NCBI RefSeq assembly: GCF_000400995.2
Contig: NZ_DF238950.1
Coordinates: forward strand, 244,702 to 308,701
DNA length: 64,000 bases
Source: Acidovorax sp. MR-S7
Lineage (GTDB): Bacteria > Pseudomonadota > Gammaproteobacteria > Burkholderiales > Burkholderiaceae_C
Direction of reading: 5' to 3'
Shown: positions 9,815-19,167 of the stretch, one piece after another
Layout: every line of letters starts with the position of its first letter
Numbering within the stretch: position 1 is the first letter of the stretch
Position numbers and translations under genes: made by a program
Notes under the pieces: generated by a model
What the model was told of the DNA's origin: nothing
Databases searched by the model: none
The model's input: the letters and a program-made list of their open reading frames with translations, nothing else

Positions 9815-11875
9815 ATGCATGCACTGTTTGAAGACGCCGGCAAGTTCCAGGCCGGCCGCATCCTTTCCGAGGCCGAAAGCTCGGCGCAGATCGAGCTGGA
9901 CTCGGGCAAGCGCGTCAAGGTCAAGGCCGCCCACATCCTGTTGAAATTCGACAAGCCCGCGCCGGCCGAGCTGCTGGCCGGCGCGCGCGCGCTGGCCGCC
10001 ACCATCGAGCTTCCGCTGGCCTGGGAATTCGCGCCCGAGGAAGAGTTCGGCTTCGCCGACCTGGCGCGCGATTATTTCTCCGCATCCGCGCCCGTCGCCG
10101 AGCAGGCCGCGATGCTGATCGCCCTCTTCGAGGCGCCGCACTACTTCCGCCGCGCGGGCAAGGGGCGCTTCAGGAAGGCGCCGGCCGACATCCTGCAGCA
10201 GGCGCTGGCGGCCATCGAGAAGAAGCAGCAGATCCAGGCGCAGATCGAGGCCTGGGCGCGCGAGCTGGCCGCCGGCACCTGCCCGCAGCCCGTGCGCGAG
10301 CAGCTCTACAAGATCCTCTTCAAGCCCGACAAGAACGCGCCCGAGTACAAGGCCGTGGTGGAGGCCAGCCGCGCCGCGCAGAAGGCCCCGCTGGCGCTGC
10401 TGCAGGCGGCCGGCGCGATCGATTCGCCCTACCAGTTCCACTGGAAGCGCTTCCTGTTCGACCATTTCCCCAAGGGCACGGGCTTTCCCGCCATCGCCGC
10501 GCCGCAGCCGCCCTCGGACCTGCCGCTGGCGCCGGTGGAGGCGTTCTCCATCGACGATTCCAGCACCACGGAGATCGACGACGCCCTGTCCGTGCAGGGC
10601 CTGGGCACGGGCACGGTGACGGTGGGCATCCACATCGCCGCGCCGGGCCTGGCCATCGTGCCCGGCTCGCCGCTGGACCAGCTCGGCCGCACGCGCCTGT
10701 CCACCGTCTACATGCCGGGCCACAAGATCACCATGCTGCCCGACGACGTGGTGCAGATCTACACGCTGGACGCGGGCCGGGCCAACCCGGCCGTGTCGCT
10801 CTACGCCACGGTGGACGAGGCCACGCTGGCCATCACCGCCACCGAGACGCGCCTGGAGCGCGTGCCGGTGGTGGTCAACTTCCGCCACGACCAGCTCGAC
10901 CACATCGTCACCGAAGCCTGGCTGGCCGACCCCGCCGTTGAGCATGAAAACACGCCCCAGCCCTTGCTGGACAAGCGCAAGCAGCTCTCCTTTTTGCACC
11001 GCCTGGCGCGCCAGCTCAAGATCGGGCGCGAAGCGGTGCGCGGCAAGCCCGAGAACTTCAACCGGCCCGACTACACCTTCCGCCTGCAGGGCCACGAGGG
11101 CGAGCCCGACGGCAGCGAGACGGTGCAGATCGGCACGCGCAAGCGCGGCGCGCCGCTGGACCTGATCGTGGCCGAGGCCGCCATCGTCGCCAACAGCGCC
11201 TGGGGCCAGATGCTGGCCGAGCACGGCGTGCCCGGCATCTACCGCAGCCAGGCCAGTCTAGCGCCCGGCGTGAAGGTGCGCATGGGCACCAAGGCGCTGC
11301 CGCACGCGGGCATCGGCGTGAAGAGCTACGCCTGGGCCACCTCGCCGCTGCGCCGCTACGTGGACCTGGTGAACCAGTGGCAGATCATCGCCTGCGCGCG
11401 CCACGGCAAGACCGCCGCGCTGGCCGCGCCGTTCAAGCCCAAGGACGCGGAGCTGTTCTCCATCATCAGCGGCTTCGACGCGGCCTATGGCGCCTACAAC
11501 GGCTACCAGGCCGGCATGGAGCGCTTCTGGACGCTCAAGTACCTGCAGCAGAACCAGATCGCCGAGCTGGAGGCCACCGTCATCAAGGAAGGCGTGAACG
11601 GCGGCTTCCTGGTGCGCGCCGACACCCTGCCGCTGGTGCTGCCCGTGCTGGGCGCGCAGCAATTGCCGCGCGGCGCGCGCGTGCGCGTGCGGCTGGGCGA
11701 GATCGACGAGATCGCGCTGGACGTGAGCGGCACCCTGGTGGCCCGCCTGGACGATCCGCAGGACCCGTCCGACGACGGCCCGGTGGACGAAGAGGACGGC
11801 GGCGAGGACGATGCCGTGGCCGGCCCCATCGCCATCGCCGTCGATATGAACGAGCCCGATAATCCGGCCCCGTGA
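9815..11875 (+). CDS. RNase II/R-family 3'-5' exoribonuclease
   Basis: A 686-residue protein with a central RNB catalytic domain: SIDDSSTTEIDDALSV (metal-binding aspartates, residues about 244-259), then STVYMPGHKITMLPDDV and the C-terminal MGTKALPHAGIGVKSYAWAT-SPLRRYVDLVNQWQ segments. The C-terminus has an S1-like region followed by a very acidic tail (DEEDGGEDDAV). It degrades single-stranded RNA in the cytoplasm. Length is nearer RNase II than RNase R, but the N-terminal part is atypical, so I give no symbol. An in-frame palindromic repeat encodes residues around EHENTPQPLLDKRKQLSF. Confidence 0.9.
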   Translation: MHALFEDAGKFQAGRILSEAESSAQIELDSGKRVKVKAAHILLKFDKPAPAELLAGARALAATIELPLAWEFAPEEEFGFADLARDYFSASAPVAEQAAMLIALFEAPHYFRRAGKGRFRKAPADILQQALAAIEKKQQIQAQIEAWARELAAGTCPQPVREQLYKILFKPDKNAPEYKAVVEASRAAQKAPLALLQAAGAIDSPYQFHWKRFLFDHFPKGTGFPAIAAPQPPSDLPLAPVEAFSIDDSSTTEIDDALSVQGLGTGTVTVGIHIAAPGLAIVPGSPLDQLGRTRLSTVYMPGHKITMLPDDVVQIYTLDAGRANPAVSLYATVDEATLAITATETRLERVPVVVNFRHDQLDHIVTEAWLADPAVEHENTPQPLLDKRKQLSFLHRLARQLKIGREAVRGKPENFNRPDYTFRLQGHEGEPDGSETVQIGTRKRGAPLDLIVAEAAIVANSAWGQMLAEHGVPGIYRSQASLAPGVKVRMGTKALPHAGIGVKSYAWATSPLRRYVDLVNQWQIIACARHGKTAALAAPFKPKDAELFSIISGFDAAYGAYNGYQAGMERFWTLKYLQQNQIAELEATVIKEGVNGGFLVRADTLPLVLPVLGAQQLPRGARVRVRLGEIDEIALDVSGTLVARLDDPQDPSDDGPVDEEDGGEDDAVAGPIAIAVDMNEPDNPAP
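10944..10996. repeat. palindromic repeat family 1, in-frame inside the exoribonuclease gene
   Basis: Recognisable as ATGAAAA, then CCAGCCCTTGCTGGACAAGCGCAAGCAGCTC, then CTTTTTG (split here for length). The A/T flanks and the CTTG-N-CAAGCGC core match other copies. It is translated as part of the protein. Confidence 0.55.
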
Positions 11876-11877
11876 AC

Positions 11878-11948
11878 ATGACCCCCACGCTCCGCCGCTA
11901 CGCGGGTCGCTGCCCCTACGCCGGGCGCCCCCTGGGGGGGCCGCTTTT
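11878..11948 (+). repeat. GC-rich dispersed element, family 2, with terminator-like hairpin
   Basis: Begins CCCCCACGCTC and has CGCTGCCCC, then a GCGCCCCC/GGGGGGGC hairpin followed by CGCTTTTTC. It sits between the exoribonuclease stop and the TonB-like gene and may serve as the exoribonuclease terminator. A related copy is at 37686-37756. Confidence 0.5.
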
Positions 11949-11969
11949 TCATCTAGGGGCGGCCCGTCG

Positions 11970-12824
11970 ATGAAAAATTTCCTGCGCCGCTTCTCCACGC
12001 TGCAGATCGCCCTGGGCGTCTCCATCGCCGTGCACGCGGCGCTGCTCACCGTGCGCTTCGTCGACCCGGAAGGCTTCAACCGCGTCTTCCAGGACACGCC
12101 GCTGGAGGTGATCCTGGTCAATGCCCAGTCCAAGGAGCGCCCCGACAAGGCCCAGGCCATCGCCCAGGCGTCGCTCGCAGGCGGTGGCGCCGCCGAGCAG
12201 GGGCGCGCCACCAGCCCCCTGCCCTACTCCGCCCTCACCGCCATCGGCGACGACCTGGAGGACGCGCAGCGCAAGATGGACAGCATGCTCGAGCAGCAGA
12301 GCCAGTTGCTGGCCCAGGTGCGCCAGCAGATCGCCACGCTGCCCGTGCCCGACTTGCGCCAGCCCAGCCAGAGCGCCGAGCGGCAGGACCAGGACGAGAA
12401 GCGCCGCCAGCTCCAGAAGCTGCTGGCCGAGATCGAGAAGCGCATCAACGAGGAAAACGCCCGCCCGCGCAAGCGCTACGTCAGCCCCGCCACCATGGAG
12501 CGCGTGGACGCGGTCTACTACGACGCCCTGCGCCGCAAGATCGAGGACAAGGGCACGCAGAACTTCCCCGAGCAGGCGGGCAGGAAGCTCTACGGCGAGC
12601 TCATCATGATCGTCACCGTGAACCACGACGGCCGCGTGCTGGAAACCGAAGTCGTGCAGGGCTCGGGCAACCGCCTGCTGGACCGCCGCGCCGAGGCCAT
12701 CGCCCGCGGGGCCGGCCCGTTCGGCCACTTCGGCCCCGCCATGCGCGCCCAGGCTGACCAGATCGCCGTGGTCTCGCGCTTCAAGTTCACCCGTGACCAG
12801 ACCCTCGAAACCAGTGTCCGCTGA
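11970..12824 (+). CDS. TonB-like energy-transducing protein
   Basis: A 284-residue inner-membrane-anchored periplasmic protein. Residues about 11-28 form an uncleaved membrane anchor. Residues about 85-165 form a Gln/Glu-rich coiled coil (MLEQQSQLLAQVRQQI, KRRQLQKLLAEIEKRI) in place of the usual proline-rich TonB spacer. The C-terminal domain (KLYGELIMIVTVNHDGRVLE, VVQGSGNRLLDRRAEAI) matches the TonB C-terminal fold. No exbB/exbD or TonB-dependent receptor is near. The stop overlaps the start of aroE, implying co-transcription with shikimate dehydrogenase; the link is probably positional only. Confidence 0.85.
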   Translation: MKNFLRRFSTLQIALGVSIAVHAALLTVRFVDPEGFNRVFQDTPLEVILVNAQSKERPDKAQAIAQASLAGGGAAEQGRATSPLPYSALTAIGDDLEDAQRKMDSMLEQQSQLLAQVRQQIATLPVPDLRQPSQSAERQDQDEKRRQLQKLLAEIEKRINEENARPRKRYVSPATMERVDAVYYDALRRKIEDKGTQNFPEQAGRKLYGELIMIVTVNHDGRVLETEVVQGSGNRLLDRRAEAIARGAGPFGHFGPAMRAQADQIAVVSRFKFTRDQTLETSVR

Positions 12825-13650
12825 CCCCACCGACCTCTACTGCGTGATGGGCCATCCCATCGCCCACAGCCGCTCGCCGCGCATCCATGCGCGCTTCGCC
12901 GAACTCACGGGCGCGCCGCTGCGCTACGAGGCCCGCCTGGTGCCGCTGGACGGCTTCCCGCAGGCGCTGCGCGACTTCGCGGCGCAGGGCGGGCGCGGCT
13001 GCAACGTCACCGTGCCCTTCAAGCTGGAGGCCGCGCAGTGCGCCACCACGCGCAGCGAGCGCGTGCAGCTCGCCGGCGCGGCCAACACGCTGGTCTTCGA
13101 GGGCGGCGCCATCCACGCCGACAACACCGACGGCCTGGGCCTGGTGGCCGACATCGAGCGCAACGCGGGCTTCGCCCTGGCCGGGCGCGACGTGCTGCTG
13201 GTCGGCGCGGGCGGCGCGGCGGCCGGCGTGCTGGGACCGCTGATCGCCGCCGGCGCGCGCCACGTCACCGTGGCCAACCGCACGCTGGCCAAGGCCGAGG
13301 CGCTCACCGCCAGCCACGCAGCGCTGGCGGCGCTACACACAACGGAGCTGCTCGCGCTTGCCCCACAAGCGCTGGAGCGTGATTTCGACCTCATCGTCAA
13401 CGCCACCGCCAGCAGCCTCGCAGGCGACGCCGTGCCCGTGCCCGCGCACGTGCTGCGCCCCGGCAGCCTGGCCTACGACATGATGTACGGCCCCGCGGCA
13501 GAAGGCTTCCTGGCCTGGGCCCGCGCCCACGGCGCCACGCCGCGCGACGGCCTGGGCATGCTCGTCGAGCAGGCGGCCGAGGCCTTCCTGATCTGGCGCG
13601 GCATGCGCCCGCCCTCGGCCCAGGTGCTGGCCGAGCTGCGCAGCGCATGA
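12793..13650 (+). CDS. aroE: shikimate dehydrogenase
   Basis: Reduces 3-dehydroshikimate to shikimate with NADPH in aromatic amino-acid synthesis. The 285-residue protein has YCVMGHPIAHSRSPRIHARF at the N-terminus, NVTVPFKLEA with the catalytic Lys, ANTLV and HADNTDGLG, the NADP loop VGAGGAAAGV and NRTLAKAE, and the C-terminal DGLGMLVEQAAEAFLIWRG. GTG start at 12793; an alternative GTG at 12814 would shorten the overlap with the TonB-like gene from 32 to 11 bases and cannot be excluded. Residues around ELLALAPQALERD are encoded by a palindromic repeat. The mtgA start overlaps the stop by 4 bases. Confidence 0.96.
   Translation: MTRPSKPVSADPTDLYCVMGHPIAHSRSPRIHARFAELTGAPLRYEARLVPLDGFPQALRDFAAQGGRGCNVTVPFKLEAAQCATTRSERVQLAGAANTLVFEGGAIHADNTDGLGLVADIERNAGFALAGRDVLLVGAGGAAAGVLGPLIAAGARHVTVANRTLAKAEALTASHAALAALHTTELLALAPQALERDFDLIVNATASSLAGDAVPVPAHVLRPGSLAYDMMYGPAAEGFLAWARAHGATPRDGLGMLVEQAAEAFLIWRGMRPPSAQVLAELRSA
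13345..13377. repeat. palindromic repeat family 1, in-frame inside aroE
   Basis: GAGCTGCTCGCGCTTG, CCCCA, CAAGCGCTGGAGCG. The core GCGCTTG-N5-CAAGCGC is perfect. The segment is read through in frame between the cofactor loop and the DLIVNAT strand of AroE, where family length varies. Confidence 0.75.
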
Positions 13651-14348
13651 AGCCCCTGCTGCGCTGGCTCGGCCTCGTGCTGCTCGCCCTTGCCGCGCTG
13701 CAACTGTTCTTCGTGCTGCGCATCGCCGCCATGGCGGTGATCGACCCGCAGTCCACCGCCTTCCAGCGCTCCGAAGCCTGGGCGCTGCGCCACGACCTGC
13801 GCTGGCGCCAGGAATGGGTGCCCTACGGGCGCATCTCCGACCATCTCAAGCGCGCCGTGATCGCCTCGGAGGACGACGGCTTCGTCAACCACGACGGCGT
13901 GGACTGGAACGCGATCGAACGCGCCTGGGAGCGCAACGCCAAGGCCGAGGAGCAGGCCGCCGCCAAGGCCCGCGCGCCGAAGATCCGCGGCGGCTCCACC
14001 ATCACCCAGCAGCTCGCCAAGAACCTGCTGCTGTCGGGCGAGCGCACCTTCGTGCGCAAGGGGCAGGAATTCGTGCTCACGCTGGCCCTGGAGCAACTGC
14101 TGCCCAAGCAGCGCATCCTGGAGATCTACCTGAACAACGTGGAATGGGGCGCGGGCGTGTTCGGCGCCGAAGCCGCCGCGCGCCGCTACTACGGCAAGAG
14201 CGCCAGCCAGCTCAGCGCGAGCGAGGCCGCACGCCTGGCGGTGATGCTGCCCGCGCCCAAGCGCTTCGAGAAAGCGCCGGGCTCGGCCTACCTCGCAGGG
14301 CGCACGCGCACCATCCTGGCCCGCATGGGACGGGCGGAACTTCCATGA
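13647..14348 (+). CDS. mtgA: monofunctional peptidoglycan transglycosylase
   Basis: A GT51 glycosyltransferase without a transpeptidase domain that polymerises glycan strands from lipid II on the periplasmic face. The 233-residue protein has an N-terminal anchor (residues about 5-32), the catalytic segment AVIASEDDGFVNHDGVDW with the Glu-Asp-Asp, RGGSTITQQLAKNLLLS, ILEIYLNNVEWG and the ARRYYGKSA and AARLAVMLPAPKR blocks. Its ATG overlaps the aroE stop (ATGA). Length is typical of MtgA. Confidence 0.96.
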   Translation: MKPLLRWLGLVLLALAALQLFFVLRIAAMAVIDPQSTAFQRSEAWALRHDLRWRQEWVPYGRISDHLKRAVIASEDDGFVNHDGVDWNAIERAWERNAKAEEQAAAKARAPKIRGGSTITQQLAKNLLLSGERTFVRKGQEFVLTLALEQLLPKQRILEIYLNNVEWGAGVFGAEAAARRYYGKSASQLSASEAARLAVMLPAPKRFEKAPGSAYLAGRTRTILARMGRAELP

Positions 14349-14349
14349 A

Positions 14350-14450
14350 ACACCCCCTGAGTCGCTTCGCGCCTTCCCCCTCTCTCTTAGCGCTACGCGC
14401 TACCGGAGGGGGACGCAGCCAGCGCGGCGGGGCGGCCCTTGCGCGGCTGC
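14350..14450. repeat. GC-rich repeat-like spacer between mtgA and ruvC
   Basis: The spacer has CCCCCTGAGTCGCTTCGCG, CCTTCCCCCTCTCTC, then GGAGGGGGACG, which could fold as CCCCCTC to GAGGGGG. It resembles GC-rich intergenic elements seen elsewhere in this kind of genome; only one such copy is in the window. The rest of the 165-base spacer shows no gene. Confidence 0.35.
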
Positions 14451-14513
14451 CCGCACATGGGCCGCGCCGATTTCGTGCGCCACCGGCAGCGCGTAGCGTC
14501 CTGGATCACTGAA

Positions 14514-15062
14514 ATGAGAATCCTCGGCATCGACCCCGGCCTGCAGACCACCGGCTTCGGCGTGGTGGACGTCGACGGCCACCGCCTGAGCTACGTCGCC
14601 AGCGGCACCATCCGTACCACGGGCCTGGCGCTGGGCGACCTGCCCGGGCGGCTCAAGGTGCTGTTCGACGGCATCAGCGAGGTCGCGGCGCGCTACCAGC
14701 CCGACGCGGCGGCGGTGGAGATCGTGTTCGTGAACGTCAACCCGCAGTCCACCCTGCTGCTGGGCCAGGCGCGCGGCGCCGCGCTGACGGCGCTGGTGAA
14801 CGCCAACCTGCCAGTGGCCGAATACACGGCCCTGCAGATGAAGAAGGCCGTGGTGGGCCACGGCCGCGCGGCCAAGGCCCAGGTGCAGGAGATGGTGCGC
14901 CGCCTGCTGCAGCTGCCGGGCCTGCCCGGCACCGATGCGGCCGACGCGCTGGGCCTGGCCGTCACGCATGCGCACGCGGGCGCGGCGATGGCCCGCATCG
15001 CGCAGGTGGCGCCGCTGTCTCGGCGCCAGCACGCGATGTACAAGGGCGGGCGCAGTTACTGA
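14514..15062 (+). CDS. ruvC: crossover junction endodeoxyribonuclease RuvC
   Basis: Holliday-junction resolvase that nicks four-way junctions during recombinational repair with RuvAB. The 182-residue protein starts [19 protein letters not shown] with the first catalytic Asp, has the [21 protein letters not shown] segment with the catalytic Glu, then [19 protein letters not shown] and the C-terminal [16 protein letters not shown] with the last acidic pair. ATG at 14514 fits the family; longer readings are spurious. ruvA and ruvB are not adjacent. Its 3' end overlaps that of the convergent RcnB-like gene by 7 bases. Confidence 0.97.
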   Translation: MRILGIDPGLQTTGFGVVDVDGHRLSYVASGTIRTTGLALGDLPGRLKVLFDGISEVAARYQPDAAAVEIVFVNVNPQSTLLLGQARGAALTALVNANLPVAEYTALQMKKAVVGHGRAAKAQVQEMVRRLLQLPGLPGTDAADALGLAVTHAHAGAAMARIAQVAPLSRRQHAMYKGGRSY

Positions 15063-15532
15063 CTCAGGATGAGCTGCGCGATCACCCCCGTGGCGATGGC
15101 CACCAGCAGGTAGTCCGAGCCGTACTGCACCCAGTGGTAGCCGCGCGGCGGCGGGCGCAGGTGGTGCACGCGCCAGTCGTTCACCACGTAGTGGCGGGTG
15201 CGGTACGCGGGCGGCAGGCGGTCGCCCCGGTGCCAGCGGCGGTCCGGACCCGCGCCGCGCCAGGGGCCCTGCGCATGCGGCGGCGGGCCGGGGCGGGGGC
15301 GCATCTGCGGCGGCCCGGGCGGGCGGGGCTGCATGTGGCTGGGACGGTGGCGCTGGTCGTAGCGCTGGTCATGCCGCGGCTCCTGGCGGTGGTCTCGCGG
15401 CTGGGCCTGCGCGCCGACGGCGGACAGCCCCATCAGCAGCGCCATGCAGGCGGCGCCCCAGGCCGCGGCGGGGCGCCGCCGCACGCCTGCGGCAGCGCGG
15501 GGGGTTGCGGGAGTGGTCGTGATGGCGGGCAT
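15056..15532 (-). CDS. RcnB-like periplasmic protein
   Basis: A 158-residue exported protein. A signal peptide spans about residues 20-44 ([20 protein letters not shown]). The mature part begins with a low-complexity Arg/His/Pro/Gln-rich region, then the conserved [19 protein letters not shown] and [19 protein letters not shown] block that defines the RcnB/YohN family. RcnB in Escherichia coli affects nickel and cobalt homeostasis. No metal exporter is adjacent, so the role here is inferred from the family only. It is convergent with ruvC. Confidence 0.82.
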   Translation of the reverse strand: MPAITTTPATPRAAAGVRRRPAAAWGAACMALLMGLSAVGAQAQPRDHRQEPRHDQRYDQRHRPSHMQPRPPGPPQMRPRPGPPPHAQGPWRGAGPDRRWHRGDRLPPAYRTRHYVVNDWRVHHLRPPPRGYHWVQYGSDYLLVAIATGVIAQLILSQ

Positions 15533-15654
15533 GTCGTGCCTCCTTCCTGGGCAGTGAACACGCCTCCATGGTGCACCTGCCAGCGCCCGCGCGGCACGCC
15601 CGGGCAGCGCTTTTACCCAAGATTTGCCGGTGGATTACCTGCGCTTTGCATCCG

Positions 15655-17286
15655 TTACGCGGCAGCCACCGCCAGGGGAACGGCGGGCAGCTCCAGGGCC
15701 GCGGCAGGGGCCGGCACGGCCGTGGCGGCGGCGCCGAGCTTGAAGCGGCGGACGGCCCGCGCCAGCTGCTCCGCCTGCTCGCGCAGCGACTGCGAGGCCG
15801 CCGCGGACTGTTCCACCAGCGCGGCGTTCTGCTGGGTCATGCGGTCCAGGTCGTTCACGGACTCGCCCACCTGGCCGATGCTGCCGGCCTGCTCCGACGC
15901 CGCGGCGGTGATCTCGGCCACGATGTCCGAGACCTTGCGCACGCTGCCCACGATCTCGGTCATGGTCTCGCCGGCCTGGGCCACGAGGCGCGCGCCGCCT
16001 TCCACGCGCTGGGCCGACGCGCCGATGAGCTCCTTGATCTCCTTGGCCGCCTCGGCCGAGCGCTGCGCCAGGCTGCGCACCTCGCTGGCCACCACGGCGA
16101 AGCCCCGGCCCTGCTCGCCGGCGCGCGCGGCCTCCACCGCGGCGTTGAGCGCCAGGATGTTGGTCTGGAACGCGATGGAGTCGATCACGCCCGTGATGTC
16201 GCCGATGCGCCGCGAGCTGTCGGAAATCTCGCCCATGGTGTCCACCACCTGCGCCACCACGGCGCCGCCGCGCACCGCCACCTCGGCGGCCGACGCCGCG
16301 AAGCCGCTGGCCTGCCGCGACGATTCGGCGCTTTGCTGCACCGTGCCGGTGAGCATTTCCATGGACGAGGCGGTCTGCTGCAGGCTGGCGGCCGTCTGCT
16401 CGGTGCGCTGGCTCAGGTCCTGGTTGCCGGTGGCGATCTCGGCGCTGGCGGTGGAGATGCTGCCCGCCGCCTGCTGCACCTGGCCCACGAGGGCGCGCAG
16501 GGCGTCCTGCATGCGGCCCATGGCGTTGATGAGGCTGCCGATCTCGTCGTCCTGGCGCGCGCGCACCTCGTGCGAGAGGTCGCCGCCCGCGATGCGCTCG
16601 GCCAGCTCGCGCGCCTGCGCCAGCGACTGGGTGATGGAGCGCACGCTGAACAGCGTGAGCGGCACCAGCACGGCCAGGCCGAGCACCACGGCGCCCGCGA
16701 TCAGCACCGCCATGGTGGCCGTGCGCGCGTCCAACGCGGCGCGCGCCTCGTCCATGCGGTCGCGCGCGTGCGTGGCGAGGCTGGCGAACAGCGCATCGGT
16801 GGCCTCCATGTGGCCCTTGAGGCGCTCGGCGTAGGCGCCCGCGCCCGCGCCGTCGAGCTGGGCGCGCTCGATCTGCTCGAAGATCGGCACCAGGCCGCTC
16901 TCGTACTGCCGGATCTCCCCCAGCGACTGGTCGATAGCAGCGGTGAAATCGGCCTCGCCCGCCTGCACCGCGCGCACCTGCGCGAGGTCCTTGCGCAGCG
17001 CCGCGAGCTGGCGGCCCCAGCCCTCGCGCAGCGCCTCCACCTCCACGGCGTTGTTGAAGTTGATGATGATGTCCTTCTCCGCGCGGCGCAGGTGCCCCAG
17101 GCTGGTGCGCAGGTTGGCCATGTCGGTGAGGGTCTGCACCCGCTGCGCGAACAGCTCCTGCAGGATGCCGCGCGTACGGTCCAGCGCGGTGTAGCCCATG
17201 GCGCCGACGACGGCCAGCAGGACTAGGGAGAAGACGGTGGCGAAATACAGGCGTGCACGGATGGAGAGGCGCCCCAGGGTGGTCAT
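15655..17286 (-). CDS. methyl-accepting chemotaxis protein (first)
   Basis: A transmembrane chemoreceptor of 543 residues. Membrane segments lie at about residues 11-31 and 190-212, with a roughly 155-residue periplasmic helical sensor (four-helix-bundle type) between them. A HAMP domain follows (about 213-265), then the signalling domain with the hairpin tip [20 protein letters not shown] and [19 protein letters not shown]. It ends without a CheR-docking pentapeptide. Ligand unknown. A sigma28-type promoter about 67-93 bases upstream fits control by the flagellar cascade. No che genes are adjacent. Confidence 0.95.
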   Translation of the reverse strand: MTTLGRLSIRARLYFATVFSLVLLAVVGAMGYTALDRTRGILQELFAQRVQTLTDMANLRTSLGHLRRAEKDIIINFNNAVEVEALREGWGRQLAALRKDLAQVRAVQAGEADFTAAIDQSLGEIRQYESGLVPIFEQIERAQLDGAGAGAYAERLKGHMEATDALFASLATHARDRMDEARAALDARTATMAVLIAGAVVLGLAVLVPLTLFSVRSITQSLAQARELAERIAGGDLSHEVRARQDDEIGSLINAMGRMQDALRALVGQVQQAAGSISTASAEIATGNQDLSQRTEQTAASLQQTASSMEMLTGTVQQSAESSRQASGFAASAAEVAVRGGAVVAQVVDTMGEISDSSRRIGDITGVIDSIAFQTNILALNAAVEAARAGEQGRGFAVVASEVRSLAQRSAEAAKEIKELIGASAQRVEGGARLVAQAGETMTEIVGSVRKVSDIVAEITAAASEQAGSIGQVGESVNDLDRMTQQNAALVEQSAAASQSLREQAEQLARAVRRFKLGAAATAVPAPAAALELPAVPLAVAAA

Positions 17287-17352
17287 GTCGTTCCTTTTGG
17301 CTGAACACGGTCCGGACAGGACGGCACCCGCCGCCTGCCACAAAGCTCCGCC

Positions 17353-17379
17353 TTGTGGGCGGACAACTTTGCAACTTTA
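17353..17379 (-). promoter_or_regulatory. candidate sigma28 (FliA) promoter of the chemoreceptor
   Basis: On the minus strand TAAA (17379-17376), 15 bases, GCCCACAA (17360-17353), against the FliA consensus TAAA-N15-GCCGATAA: the minus-35 and the spacing are exact and 6 of 8 minus-10 bases match. Its 5' part overlaps a 7-bp inverted repeat TTGCAAC-N5-GTTGCAA at 17369-17387 that could bind a repressor. Confidence 0.6.
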
Positions 17380-17439
17380 TGTTGCAAGAATCGGTCCCGA
17401 CAGAGGGTATTCACCGGCTGGCGCCGGGCGCCCCCGCGC

Positions 17440-19167
17440 CTACGGGGAGACGCGCGCCACCACCTGCCCCGCAGCCAGCACCTCGCCCGCCGCTGCCAGG
17501 CACCGCAGCGTGCCCGCCTGCGGCGCGTGCAGGGCGGTTTCCATCTTCATGGCTTCCATCACGCCGATCACCTCGCCGGCCTCCACCGTATCGCCCGTCT
17601 GCCTGTGCCAGGCGACGAGACTGCCGGTGAGCGGAGCCGGCACGTCGCCGGGTGCGCTGGCCGGCGCGGCGGCGGGCGTTGGCGCAGAAGCACCAGCGGA
17701 CTGCGGCAGCGCAAGCCCCGCGGGCAGGCCCAGGCGCACGCGCTTGCCGTCGATCTCCACGAAGGTGCGCAGCAGCGGCGCCGCGCTCTCGGCCTCGGGC
17801 CGCGCGGCGGCGTCGAAACGCGCGGCCATCTCGGTCTCGATCCAGCGGGTGTGCACGGCGAAGCCCTGCTCGCCGGTGAAGGCGGCATCTTCCACCACGG
17901 CGCGGTGGAAAGACAGCACGCTGGCCACGCCTTCGATCTCGAACTCCCGCAGCGCGCGCCGTGCGCGGGCCAGGGCCTGCTGGCGCGTGGCACCGGTGAC
18001 GACGAGCTTGGCCATCAGCGAATCAAAGCTGCCGGGCACGGTGCTGCCCGCCTCCACGCCGCTATCGACGCGCACGCCGGGGCCGCCGGGCGCGTCGAAC
18101 CGCGTGATGCGCCCGGGCGTGGGCAGGTAGCCGCGCCCGGGGTCTTCGGCGTTGATGCGGAATTCGATGCTGTGGCCGCGCGGGGGCGGCGCTTCGGTGA
18201 AGGAAAGCGGATGGCCGTCGGCGATGCGCAGCTGCTCCACCACCAGGTCCACGCCCGCCGTTTCCTCGGTCACGGGGTGTTCCACCTGCAGGCGGGTGTT
18301 GACTTCGAGGAACGAGATCTGCCCGCCCTGGCCCAGCAGGAACTCCACCGTGCCCGCGCTCACGTAGCCCGCCGCCGCGCAGATGTCGCGCGCGGCGCGG
18401 TGGATGTGCTCGCGCTGGGCGTCGGTGAGGAAGGGCGCGGGCGCCTCCTCGACCAGCTTCTGGTTGCGCCGCTGCAGCGAGCAGTCGCGCGTGCCGACCA
18501 CGGCCACGCGGCCGTGCTGGTCGGCGAGGATCTGCGCCTCGATGTGGCGCGGCCGGTCGAGGAACTGCTCCAGGAAGCATTCCCCGCGCCCGAAGGCGGC
18601 CGTGGCCTCGCGCACGGCGGATTCATACAGCTCGGCCACTTCCTCTATGCGCCAGGCCACCTTCAGCCCGCGCCCGCCGCCGCCGTGCGCGGCCTTGATG
18701 GCGATCGGCAGGCCGTGCCGCTCTGCGAAGGCCAGCACCTCGGCGGCGCTGGAGACGGGGCCAGGCGTGCCCGCCACGAGCGGCGCGCCCACCTGGGCCG
18801 CGATGCGGCGCGCGGCCACCTTGTCGCCCAGGGCCTCGATGGTCTCGGGACGCGGGCCGATCCAGGCCAGGCCCGCCGCGATCACGGCGCGCGCGAACTC
18901 GGCGCGCTCCGACAGGAAGCCGTAGCCGGGGTGCACCGCGTCGGCGCCGCTGCGCCGGGCCACGTCGATGAGCTTGGCGATGTCGAGGTAGGTGTCCGCC
19001 GGGCGCATGCCCTGCAGCGCATAGGCCTCGTCGGCGGCGCGCACGTGCAGCGCGTCGGCATCGGGGTCGGCATAGACGGCGACGGAGCGCACGCCGTAGT
19101 CGCGGCAGGCGCGGGCCACCCGAACAGCAATCTCGCCTCTATTGGCAATCAGGACTTTGGTAATCAT
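17440..19167 (-). CDS. biotin carboxylase-BCCP fusion of the PxpABC-type island
   Basis: A 575-residue biotin-dependent carboxylase subunit. The N-terminal biotin carboxylase runs to about residue 450: [17 protein letters not shown], the ATP-grasp loop [49 protein letters not shown] and [10 protein letters not shown] linker rich in Ala and Pro leads to a C-terminal biotinyl domain with EAMKMETAL (biotinylated Lys). No classical acyl-CoA carboxyltransferase gene is near. Instead it follows a fused PxpB-PxpC gene (overlap of 4 bases), whose domains are homologous to the carboxyltransferase part of urea carboxylase. The pair therefore resembles a urea carboxylase split into two chains; the substrate is inferred, not known. 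Confidence 0.9.
   Translation of the reverse strand: MITKVLIANRGEIAVRVARACRDYGVRSVAVYADPDADALHVRAADEAYALQGMRPADTYLDIAKLIDVARRSGADAVHPGYGFLSERAEFARAVIAAGLAWIGPRPETIEALGDKVAARRIAAQVGAPLVAGTPGPVSSAAEVLAFAERHGLPIAIKAAHGGGGRGLKVAWRIEEVAELYESAVREATAAFGRGECFLEQFLDRPRHIEAQILADQHGRVAVVGTRDCSLQRRNQKLVEEAPAPFLTDAQREHIHRAARDICAAAGYVSAGTVEFLLGQGGQISFLEVNTRLQVEHPVTEETAGVDLVVEQLRIADGHPLSFTEAPPPRGHSIEFRINAEDPGRGYLPTPGRITRFDAPGGPGVRVDSGVEAGSTVPGSFDSLMAKLVVTGATRQQALARARRALREFEIEGVASVLSFHRAVVEDAAFTGEQGFAVHTRWIETEMAARFDAAARPEAESAAPLLRTFVEIDGKRVRLGLPAGLALPQSAGASAPTPAAAPASAPGDVPAPLTGSLVAWHRQTGDTVEAGEVIGVMEAMKMETALHAPQAGTLRCLAAAGEVLAAGQVVARVSP

Noticed and set aside
17440..19167. Annotation as a general acetyl-CoA carboxylase AccC
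   Set aside because: The fused BCCP, the shorter length than propionyl/methylcrotonyl alpha subunits and the coupling to PxpBC argue against the housekeeping enzyme.
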